A DNA stretch of 11,636 nucleotides from Pseudomonadota bacterium (GTDB lineage: Bacteria > Myxococcota > Bradymonadia > UBA4248): NCBI GenBank assembly GCA_017613855.1, contig JAGACY010000004.1, positions 1-11,636 of the forward strand. Direction: 5' to 3'. This document shows, in pieces, positions 1 through 7,300 of this stretch. Within the stretch, counting starts at the first letter, position 1. The number at the start of each line of letters is the position of its first letter. The notes under the pieces were generated by a model. The model was not told the origin of the DNA. It did no database searches and saw nothing but the letters and a program-made list of their open reading frames with translations. The translations under genes and the position numbers were made by a program.

Positions 1-366
1 ATGAATAGCATTAGAGGGAAGAGAAGGACTCACCCGTAAAATGAGTTATAAACTATAAGCTATAAGCTTAATTTATATCCATGTTTGTTCAACACAGCCT
101 AATGTAAAGGCTGGACCACAGTGCTTTGTGCATGGTTTGGATAGCGGTTAGCTAGTTTTGGTTTATGGTACACCTCTTAAATATTAGAATTTTTGTACCA
201 TATTGTAAAGGCTTTCGGGGGGCCGTATACGCGAATCGCCGCGTATGGCGCGTATGCGCCATAGCGGCGATGGCGAGCTGTAGGGGCGGCCCTGCGTGGC
301 CGCCCCAAGGCGAGCAGCGGCGTTCCGTATGCCGCAGGCATAGGCACGCCCCATGATAAATGTTTA
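1..366. other. intergenic region containing hairpin element A
   Basis: No convincing gene is visible. The first ~210 bases are AT-rich, with a short direct repeat of TATAAGC near 57-68 and a weak AGCC...GGCT inverted repeat near 96-115. From about 217 the base composition becomes GC-rich because of hairpin element A, listed separately. Short open frames that cross the element on either strand merely read through its inverted repeats; their peptides, rich in R, A, Y and G, recur at element C for that reason, so I do not call them genes. The region lies downstream of the minus-strand lipoprotein gene that ends at 367. Confidence 0.7.
235..344 (+). repeat. hairpin element A (three hairpins, REP-like)
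   Basis: Three consecutive hairpins are visible. The first has arms 235-251 and 256-271 around the loop GTAT, with 16 paired bases and one unpaired G at 243. The second has arms 283-291 (GGGGCGGCC) and 298-306 (GGCCGCCCC), a perfect 9-bp stem. The third has arms 325-333 and 337-344, the core TATGCC-GCA-GGCATA, and an unpaired G at 327. Hairpin one recurs in element C and hairpin three in element D. There is no T-run on either side to make this a classical intrinsic terminator, although it could protect or end the transcript of the adjacent minus-strand gene. I interpret it as a REP-like mosaic repeat. Confidence 0.75.
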
Positions 367-2025
367 TTAATTTTTAGGACAATAGGATTTATCCACCGGA
401 ACCCAGCGAGCAGTACCATCTGTCATGACTTTGCACATTACGCAGAAGGCTTTAAATCTATACGTAGAATCAGGATACTTCATTCCAGTCAAATTATACT
501 TATCTCCTTCCCCAAATGTTACGGTGAATGTGGGATCATCACTATGATATTGTGCTACTTGCGTTTTTCCTATTTCCGTGCACGATGAATATTCATCAAA
601 TTCTTTACATGTGGCACCAATACCATCTTTTGCATAGATACATCCGGATTTGCATGATAAAAAGATGACACCACCTTGCCACCCCTCACCTTCACCTCCC
701 CCATGTAGAGTGTCATCCATATAACCGCAATAATTTAGACTCGTATTGTAGCAGAAAGAAAATGTATTACTGCAGTCCTGCCACTTTTTAACAGAAATGC
801 AGCTATCCGTATTGAGTGGACAATAGGGCGTTTGGTTGGGGCAGCTGGCGGTCGTCCATTGGCCGTTTTTACAGGTCTTAAGGCTGTGATAATCATCGGC
901 ACACATCGTTTTGCCATTCTCACACTCGCTGCATACACCATCCTTGCATACTTTACCACCACTGCAATTCTCGCTTTCCCAGTGGCCTTCGTCATTACAT
1001 TTGTACACTTGTTTATCGCTTAAGCATTTCTTTTCGCCCGGTGAGCATTCTTTGGGGGCTTCTTCGCAGGCATTATTTTTACAGACGGGTTTGTCGTCGG
1101 GGCATTTCTTATAATCCCAGGCATTGTCGACACAGGTGGCGAGTGTTTCATCGTCGGCGCATTTGATTTGTGCCTCCGTGCATTGGGCGGGGCCGCATTC
1201 ATTTTTCTCCATATCACAAACGGGGATATCCTTGGGGCAGTCGGTAAACTGCCAGTATTTATCCTGTCCGCATACCTGTACGCGCGTTGAGGAGACGCAT
1301 TTTTGCTGTCCGATATCATTGCACGGCAATTTGCTCGTGATATCTTCGCCTGCACACTGGCCATTTTTGCAGGAGGTATTGCCGGTACAGGGAATGGTAT
1401 CGGACCATGTGCCCGAAACGCATACGCGGTACCCCTTGTTGTCGGGCGTGCATTCGGGTTGTGTAGCGGTGCAGGTTTCTTTTGGAGTGACGCATTCGCT
1501 ATCCTCTTCGTCACTGCAAATCGTCCCTTCGGCACAGTTAAATACGTCCGATGACCACTGGCCGTTTGCACCATTGCCGGCGCATACGACGTATCCCTTA
1601 TGATCTTCGGTGCATTTTTTATCGCCAGTTTCGCAAACGTCATCTTCACTGACGCATTTGCCATTCAGGCAGGCTTGATCATCTTCACATGGGATGCGCT
1701 CTGACCAAAAGCCGCCATTGCAGAGACGATAGCTATGTTTGCCCTGGCATTCGGGCGGTTGGTTGGTGCATGTTTCACTGGATACTGCACTGCAGTTGCC
1801 TTCGAAGCACTTCTGATCCCCGCCGCATGAGTGCATTTCTTCTTCGCCATTGACACATATAATGGCCATGACGTCGGATAAACAGTAGGGAGTACACTCC
1901 TCTTCATTATTATTGGCTTTTTTACTGTCTTCGCCGCACGACAGTGCTGCAACGCTCAGTGTTCCTAACAAAATGGCAATGAGTGCATGATATTTCATAG
2001 AGGGGAGAGTTGTACCGGTTATCAT
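367..2025 (-). CDS. cysteine-rich lipoprotein with eight six-Cys modules
   Basis: Predicted exported lipoprotein of 552 residues; molecular function not recognised. The N-terminus has a hydrophobic segment (about 11-29) ending in A-A-L-S-C, so Cys30 is the likely lipidated residue. A Glu/Asn/Lys-rich spacer follows. Residues 44-409 hold eight modules of roughly 40 residues, each with exactly six cysteines (for example 86, 93, 102, 113, 119, 124 and 327, 334, 343, 354, 360, 365), usually with G-x-W shortly before the fourth. This is consistent with three disulfides per module. Residues 410-552 form a different C-terminal domain with ten cysteines. I chose the ATG at 2025 because AAGGAT (2035-2040) lies 9 nt upstream, as in the neighbouring gene. 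An alternative ATG at 1998 would give a more typical short signal peptide (Cys21) but lacks a ribosome site. The gene has a separate, good promoter, so it need not be co-transcribed with the gene at 3518. Likely role: surface binding or adhesion (inference). Confidence 0.85.
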   Translation of the reverse strand: MITGTTLPSMKYHALIAILLGTLSVAALSCGEDSKKANNNEEECTPYCLSDVMAIICVNGEEEMHSCGGDQKCFEGNCSAVSSETCTNQPPECQGKHSYRLCNGGFWSERIPCEDDQACLNGKCVSEDDVCETGDKKCTEDHKGYVVCAGNGANGQWSSDVFNCAEGTICSDEEDSECVTPKETCTATQPECTPDNKGYRVCVSGTWSDTIPCTGNTSCKNGQCAGEDITSKLPCNDIGQQKCVSSTRVQVCGQDKYWQFTDCPKDIPVCDMEKNECGPAQCTEAQIKCADDETLATCVDNAWDYKKCPDDKPVCKNNACEEAPKECSPGEKKCLSDKQVYKCNDEGHWESENCSGGKVCKDGVCSECENGKTMCADDYHSLKTCKNGQWTTASCPNQTPYCPLNTDSCISVKKWQDCSNTFSFCYNTSLNYCGYMDDTLHGGGEGEGWQGGVIFLSCKSGCIYAKDGIGATCKEFDEYSSCTEIGKTQVAQYHSDDPTFTVTFGEGDKYNLTGMKYPDSTYRFKAFCVMCKVMTDGTARWVPVDKSYCPKN

Positions 2026-2249
2026 GTTATTTGTATCCTTATATTATAAGACAATAATACTGCACATGCAGTCAGTCACATCAGCAACGCAGCTTATACA
2101 ACATTATTCAGTGCTTTTCAAATCAGGCTATGTAATATACCGGTTGGTACCGGTGTTTTTTGTGCTCAAACTCCCCCATTTGAATGTCTGCATAACGAAT
2201 CTTTCTATGCTGATGTGGCGGATAAGATTTATATTTTAAGTCCTTATGA
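2026..2249. other. intergenic region between the two cysteine-rich lipoproteins
   Basis: This AT-rich 224-bp gap holds a promoter for the downstream gene (2093-2121, minus strand). It also contains ACCGGT-TGGT-ACCGGT (near 2139-2154) followed by a run of T on the plus strand, and a small CTGCA-CA-TGCAG inverted repeat at 2060-2071. No gene is visible. Confidence 0.6.
2093..2121 (-). promoter_or_regulatory. sigma70-type promoter for the gene at 2025
   Basis: Read on the minus strand, TTGAAA (2116-2121) is followed after exactly 17 nt by TATAAG (2093-2098). These match the -35 and -10 consensus at 4/6 and 5/6 positions. Transcription would start near 2086 and leave a leader of about 60 nt before the AAGGAT ribosome site and the ATG at 2025. 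A second TATAAT at 2043-2048 is too close to the ribosome site to serve the same start codon. Confidence 0.5.
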
Positions 2250-3518
2250 TTACCAGTTGCAAATCGACTTGCAGTTCTGGCAGCTGTCCCCATTGCAGTA
2301 GGCTGTGGTACTGCTTGGGTAACATGTATTGCTCGTTGCGCACATATCCGTGGGACAGGTCGATTTTTCGACCTTACCTTTTCGGCATGTCAGACTCGTT
2401 CTATTTGAACAATAGGAGAAGCTGTAAAAACACTCGCCACAGTTGATGCCGTCTTCCTGACATGCAGAAACGCGATATTCACGGCCTGTTGTTTTGCCAT
2501 TGCTATCGTAACCATAGACTGTGATGATATCCTTCGTGCCAAGTGTGTAAGTGGGCAATTGTTCGTTCGGCAAATGGCCATAAAAACAGTTCTCGGGATC
2601 ATCTATTTTCAGTGGTTCCCATTTGCCATGGATGCACTTGGAACGCTTGCCGATGATGAATCCCTGAGGAAGGGTGAACTTGGCACCATAATAGTCGAAA
2701 TAGCTAAAATCTTCGGGGACGTTGCCGTCTTCGCATTTGAAAGAGCCTTCCATGCATTCGCCGCAAATCTTTTCATCGATATGCGTGCAGGGAGTGTCTT
2801 TGTCTTCGCATTCGTCAAGTGCAAGGCAGGAAACACTCTCACATGTCTTGGTTTCGACCCATGCACCCTCGCGGCAAGTATAAATGACGCCGTTTCCATC
2901 TTCGCCATTCTCGCACTTGGTTTCGTAATTGCGGCATTCGCCGCATTTTTCACTGCCGGCGCAGGATGCATTCTTTTTGCATACGTTACTTTCGCAGTTC
3001 TCAATATCCTTACACTGACCAATCCCCTTGTCATTGTTCTTACAAGCGGGTTCGGGCGGTTCTGTCGGTGGGCACGTTGAACAGTCGTTGGGACATTCCT
3101 CGCACTTGGGGCCGCATGCATCGCATTTGGGGTCGCATTCGTCGCATGTACTGCATTGCTCGCATTTGGGGCCGCATGCATCGCAGTTATTGGGGCATTC
3201 GTCACAGGTACAAGGTTCTCCCGGTTCTTTGCATTCACATTTAGGGCACTCAGGAGTGGCGGGGCAATTGTTCGGACAGTTTGCACAAACGTCCGGGTCA
3301 GTCGCCGAACCGGAGCTGCATTTGCCTTTTGAATCACACCATTTGGCATCAGCGCATTTTTCACCGCTGCAGACGCATGCGTCTCCATCCAGGGTACCGC
3401 CGGTTTGTTCGCAAAGGCTCAACTTGTTGCCCGTTTCGGATGGCGATGGATCATCATCACAAGCAGTTATTCCCAAACATGCGCCCAAAAGCGCGATTAC
3501 TATCCATTGATTTCGCAT
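2250..3518 (-). CDS. cysteine-rich lipoprotein with a CxxC/Pro-rich segment
   Basis: Predicted exported lipoprotein of 422 residues; no family recognised. The signal peptide ends I-T-A-C, so Cys20 is the lipidation site, followed by D-D-D. Residues 36-67 form a small six-Cys module (36, 48, 50, 55, 61, 67). Residues 78-149 are extremely rich in Cys, Pro and acidic residues, with many C-x-x-C pairs and a repeated C-D-A-C-G-P-K-C unit at 112 and 132. The remainder carries three units that start C-G-E-C (192, 252, 360), then C about six residues later, then C-x-x-G-x-W or similar. They resemble the last modules of the neighbouring lipoprotein. The middle unit contains a long Tyr/Phe-rich insertion. 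The ATG at 3518 has AAGGAT 4 nt upstream. The acidic C-x-x-C belt could bind metal or form a disulfide-rich stalk; neither is shown by the sequence. Confidence 0.85.
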   Translation of the reverse strand: MRNQWIVIALLGACLGITACDDDPSPSETGNKLSLCEQTGGTLDGDACVCSGEKCADAKWCDSKGKCSSGSATDPDVCANCPNNCPATPECPKCECKEPGEPCTCDECPNNCDACGPKCEQCSTCDECDPKCDACGPKCEECPNDCSTCPPTEPPEPACKNNDKGIGQCKDIENCESNVCKKNASCAGSEKCGECRNYETKCENGEDGNGVIYTCREGAWVETKTCESVSCLALDECEDKDTPCTHIDEKICGECMEGSFKCEDGNVPEDFSYFDYYGAKFTLPQGFIIGKRSKCIHGKWEPLKIDDPENCFYGHLPNEQLPTYTLGTKDIITVYGYDSNGKTTGREYRVSACQEDGINCGECFYSFSYCSNRTSLTCRKGKVEKSTCPTDMCATSNTCYPSSTTAYCNGDSCQNCKSICNW

Positions 3519-3625
3519 ATAAATCCTTTACTCTGCTGTTTTATCGTTCGTTATTGAGTTTTAAAGTGAGCGCTTTTCTGGCCTCAGGCGGTACATACCG
3601 TGTGTCCATCGCCTGCTCTGCGGTC

Positions 3626-3654
3626 AATTTAGTTTTTTACATGATCGTTTTCAA
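3626..3654 (-). promoter_or_regulatory. candidate promoter for the gene at 3518
   Basis: On the minus strand TTGAAA (3649-3654) is followed after 17 nt by TAAATT (3626-3631). The -35 box equals that of the neighbouring lipoprotein gene, but the -10 box matches consensus at only four positions. The leader would be about 100 nt and would include the CGGTA-CA-TACCG palindrome. Confidence 0.3.
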
Positions 3655-3659
3655 GTTAC

Positions 3660-4085
3660 TCAAGAGCGAGTCCTCTCTTCCTTTGATTTTGAACAATCGC
3701 ATGGCTTCTGCTTTGTTATATTCAGTCTGCCTTTGTATTCGTGCACCACGTTGGTCATGGCAAACCTCTTTTGCGTTGAGCCGGATTCCCCAAAAGCGTT
3801 ATAGAGTATAGCGGCATTATCGGGATTTGCCGATGCATTTGGGGATTGGAATGCGCTCATCCCAAAACGACAACGGCCGGCGTATCGATTTGCGATAGCC
3901 GGCCGCAAATGCGCGTCCGTATACGGCCTCACCGACTCTCGGCCGCTTTGCAGCGATCCCTTCTTCCTATACAATTTGCCGAAGGAAGGGACATTTATAA
4001 TTATCTCTAATTTCCTTGTTTTTGTGGGGAACCCAACGGGGGGGGTATCATTGGGGATGTCCCTGATGTTTTGGTCAATGAACAT
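3660..4085 (-). other. doubtful open frame, possible gene relic
   Basis: An uninterrupted 141-codon minus-strand frame starts at an ATG at 4085, but it runs straight through hairpin element B and an eight-C run, and I see no clear ribosome site. Its last third (about 3660-3800) is less repeat-like. In that stretch a second minus-strand frame, ending at the TAA at 3637-3639, also reads like protein, including a short amphipathic, Lys/Leu-rich end. Two plausible overlapping frames and no confident start suggest either chance or the eroded end of an old gene. No function or family is recognised, and I do not call it a gene. Confidence 0.2.
3864..3927 (+). repeat. hairpin element B
   Basis: The main hairpin has arms 3874-3887 and 3893-3905 with loop ATTTG. 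Thirteen bases pair perfectly around one unpaired G at 3882. It is followed by the palindrome CCGTATACGG (3917-3926). Over about 60 bases, including flanks on both sides of the hairpin, the sequence matches element D between the ankyrin genes, with only scattered substitutions and a small indel. Confidence 0.7.
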
Positions 4086-4142
4086 TTCCCGATCATAATA
4101 ATTCCAGTGAGAATGGCGATGTTACATTCGGCAGCAAAAAAA

Positions 4143-4209
4143 ATCGCCGCGTATGGCGCGAATGCACCATAGCGGCGATAGCAAGCCGTATCGGCCAAAA
4201 GCCGATAGG
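4143..4209 (+). repeat. hairpin element C
   Basis: The first hairpin has arms 4143-4159 and 4164-4179, loop GAAT, an unpaired G at 4151 and one mismatch (4157/4166). It is nearly the same as the first hairpin of element A. The second has arms 4186-4195 and 4201-4209 with loop CAAAA and an unpaired G at 4188. It occupies the place of the TATGCC/GGCATA hairpin of elements A and D but has different stem bases that still pair. The sequence immediately after it, GGCGCGCCACCAT, is shared with element D. It ends about 139 nt before the ankyrin start codon. Confidence 0.7.
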
Positions 4210-4276
4210 CGCGCCACCATCAGAAGATTCATTATGGTTCCTGCAGAATCGTAATGATGAATTATTTATTCAATGT

Positions 4277-4282
4277 TATAAC
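4277..4282 (+). promoter_or_regulatory. candidate -10 box of the first ankyrin gene
   Basis: TATAAC (5/6 match) sits in AATGTTATA, a string preserved at the corresponding place before the second ankyrin gene (8168-8176, giving TATAGT at 8173-8178). No good -35 box is seen 16-18 nt upstream in either copy. The leader would be roughly 60 nt. Conservation in both copies is the only real support. Confidence 0.3.
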
Positions 4283-4300
4283 AGGCTCGGTCGTTCCTTG

Positions 4301-4342
4301 ATGTTATGTAAGCATGTGAAATCCTTATCCGAACCGGAGTAA
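4301..4342 (+). other. possible short upstream ORF in the ankyrin leader
   Basis: An ATG at 4301 opens a 13-codon frame (M-L-C-K-H-V-K-S-L-S-E-P-E) that stops 5 nt before the ankyrin ATG at 4348 and overlaps its ribosome site (GGAG, 4336-4339). The corresponding place before the second ankyrin gene also has a short frame, M-K-L-C-K-H-V, at 8194-8217. The peptide resembles the first residues of the ankyrin protein itself (M-L-C-K ... S-L). There is no clear ribosome site of its own, so it may be a duplicated start region and not a translated leader. Confidence 0.25.
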
Positions 4343-4347
4343 AAATA

Positions 4348-7300
4348 ATGTTGTGTAAAGAAATTTTGTCCCTGAGACGCTCTCATTTTTCAGGAATAAC
4401 CCGGCTCTCATCTATCCTGTTGTGCATGGGAATTTCGGCTCTTACTGCCGGCTGCAATGCCCCGAATGTGCAGCAGCCATTGGTAAATGAGGTAACACAG
4501 GAGGCGCCGTCGGGAGAGGCAAATGGAGCTGCGACGCAGTCAGTGCCTGAGACTGCCGCCAACGAAGCCAAACAACCGGAAAATGGGGTGTCAAACGATA
4601 CCGCTGTCGTACCCGAAACACCGCAGCCTGCACTCGATAATCTCCCATCTGGGGAGTCCAAGCCTGAATCCGGTCACCCCAATGCAGAAACTGAGGTTAC
4701 AGACGACAGGGATGCGATTTTGGAAGAAATCGTCAAGTGTTATCCATGCTTTGCAAATCCAAAAGCGGATAAATGCAATTCGAGTAAGGAATGCGATGGT
4801 GTTGAAGAATTGGTCAAAAACGGAACCTATCTGAGTCGTTTTTTTGATAACAATCAGGCCGCTTTTGATGCAAGACTTAAAATATTGCAAAAAGAGATCG
4901 ATGAATGTGTAGATGCGTTTGTAAATCGTGAAACTTATACGGCAAGAAGTGAACCAGAATGTGATTATGTATTTGGAGAATACAGTACTTTGAGGGAACT
5001 TCAATCGGAGAAAGCGGATGCGGATTGGCTAAAAGCGCATAAACTGCCGGATAGCTATCGAATAAAGAATGAAAAAGAATGGGGTTTTAAAAGTTACTGC
5101 GGATGTAGCGAATGCCGCAATAAGTCCGGTTATGTGATTACGAATTCTTTTGATTTTGCTGAAACCAATGAAGAATTACTTCCGGATATCATATCTGTAG
5201 GAACGATCGAATTGAATAAAGCAGATGAAGACGGCAATACGCTGATGCATCGGTATGGCCGTAATCCGGCAATAGCCAAAGCGCTTATTGAAAAAGGAGC
5301 GGACTTGACGCTGAAAAATAAAGATGGCAAGTGCGCATTTTACGGCATCGAAGAGTCGCTTCGCCGTGAGTTGATCTTATCGGGGTTGGATACGAGCAAA
5401 GTGATCAACTCCGATGGCAATACGACGCTTCACAGTTATGCGAATGATGTGGAAGTCGCAAAAGTACTTATTCAAAGCGGTGCTGATGTGCATCAGAAAA
5501 ACGAGGAGGGACGCACGCCCATTTTTTATGCCCGAAGCGTGGATGCTTTCAAACTGCTGATAGATCGCGGCGCGGATATCAAAGCATTGGACAATCATCA
5601 TCATACCCTGCTTCATGCGGCTTTAAATACCGAAATTCTGTCATTTCTGCATGGGCTGGGGCTAGATGTCAACGCGCAAAACGATGATGGTCGGACGCCG
5701 ATTTTCTTTGCAGACAGTATGGATGCGTTAAAATGGTATATCGATCACGGTGCAGATGTTAAAGTGACAGACAAACATGGCAATAACCTGCTGCACTCGA
5801 AAGCATTTAATTCTGAAATGCGTGGGATGATGTTAAATTACAATCTGGATATCAATGCCCAAAACGACGAAGGGCAAACGCCGCTGTTTTTAGTTGATCT
5901 AAAGAATACGGATCTACTTTCTGCCTATATCAAAGCTGGAGCGGATATCAATGCCGAAGACAAGCTGGGAAATACCATCGCACATTACCAGTTTGCACCC
6001 AAAGATTCATGGGAATTGCTTTTACAATCGGGGTTTAATATCAATACGAAAAACGACCGTGACGAGCCTGCCTGGTTTGTACGCTATAAGCAGGAATGCT
6101 TAGGAGCCGGCGACAGAGTCGTGGACAGTTGGGAATTGGGCAAGCAAGAAGAAGAATTATTGGATGCATATCTTGTGCATGGGGCGGATGTCCATGTCCA
6201 TGACGACCATGGCAATACGCTGCTTCATAGAACTTTAAAATGCGACATAAAAGATGACAAAGAAATCGATTGTTACGATGAATCTTTACAATTTAGTAAA
6301 TCACGGATTGAAAAGCTGATCAAAGCCGGTATTGATGTCAACGAACGCAATGAGGAGGGCTATACCCCAATTTTTAGCTGTATTTATAAGGAAGCGAGTT
6401 GGCTTGCTCAATACGATGATGACTGTTTTAATCTTTTGAAAGAACTTGGTGCAGACATTCATGCCACGACCAACAAAGGCGATAATTTGTTCACAGAATG
6501 CATCCGCGAAGCCTGTAATTATTATAATTTACTCTTTAAAAATCAACTGCATCAAAACTTGTCTGAAACGACGATTCAGCTTGCGCTTGAAGCTTATAAA
6601 AAAACTGTATTTGATCGTGATGCTACTTGTAGATCTGTTCAGACTTATGATCCGGCTGATGATGGTATCGATGAATATTGCTGGTCCTATCTTGAAGATC
6701 AGCAATTATTGCCACTCATGATGGATTACGGTCTTGATTTGAAAGACGGCTATATGTGTATTCTCGGTGCGCCGAAAGCAGAGACGAATGAGCAGAAACA
6801 AAAGGTTGCAGATGTCATCAACGAAAAAATATGCGGTGGTGGCTGCACTGCGTTTAATCAAAGAAATTGGTCTGAGTCAGAGATAGACCGCTTTATCCGT
6901 GCCGGTGCGGACATCAATACCCAGGATGATGAAGGCAAAACACCGCTGATGAAGAACGGCATCGATTTCGATGGTACGGATGCCGGCCCCTACGATTGCA
7001 TCAATGTGAATAAAATTACTCAATTTGTAAAAAACGGCGCGGACATCAATCTGCGCGATCATGATGGTAAAACGATTCTGAACTATGTGATTCATTTATT
7101 GAATGATGGATCGAATTCTTATTGTCCGGGAACTCCTTGTGGGTTGAGTGCGGAATGCAATATTGATATTGTCTCCTATCTGATTAAAAATGGCGCGGAC
7201 GTCAGTAGCCGCATTGGCAACGGCGAAACGATTCTTATGTATGCGACCGATCATTGTAATGAAAAACTCATTAAACAGCTCATAAACAAGGGCGCGGATG

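Larger units (their letters stand above)
3519..4347. other. 829-bp divergent intergenic region with hairpin elements B and C
   Basis: This gap separates the minus-strand Cys-rich lipoprotein from the plus-strand ankyrin gene. From left to right it holds a candidate promoter for the minus-strand gene (3626-3654), a small palindrome CGGTA-CA-TACCG (3589-3600), a doubtful minus-strand frame (3660-4085), hairpin element B (3864-3927), a run of eight G (4038-4045), hairpin element C (4143-4209), and the leader of the ankyrin gene. The last ~200 bp can be aligned with the region before the second ankyrin gene, so they belong to the duplicated unit. Confidence 0.7.

Noticed and set aside
235..344. 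CRISPR array or attachment site
   Set aside because: The hairpins are not regularly spaced repeats with unique spacers, and there is no cas, integrase or tRNA gene nearby.
177..419. Minus-strand frame of 80 codons and the overlapping plus-strand frame at 165-356
   Set aside because: Both read through hairpin element A; their Arg/Ala/Tyr-rich peptides recur where the same hairpin occurs at 4143-4179, so they are products of the repeat.
1020..1664. Long minus-strand frame of 214 codons inside the 552-aa lipoprotein gene
   Set aside because: It is a shifted reading of a regular Cys-rich gene, has no signal peptide or ribosome site, and overlaps the supported frame completely.
2043..2048. TATAAT on the minus strand as the promoter of the gene at 2025
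   Set aside because: Transcription would begin inside the ribosome site, and a better-spaced promoter exists at 2093-2121.
2139..2160. ACCGGT-TGGT-ACCGGT followed by Ts as an intrinsic terminator
   Set aside because: It would work only on the plus strand, where no gene lies upstream; on the minus strand, where the genes are, no T-run follows the stem.
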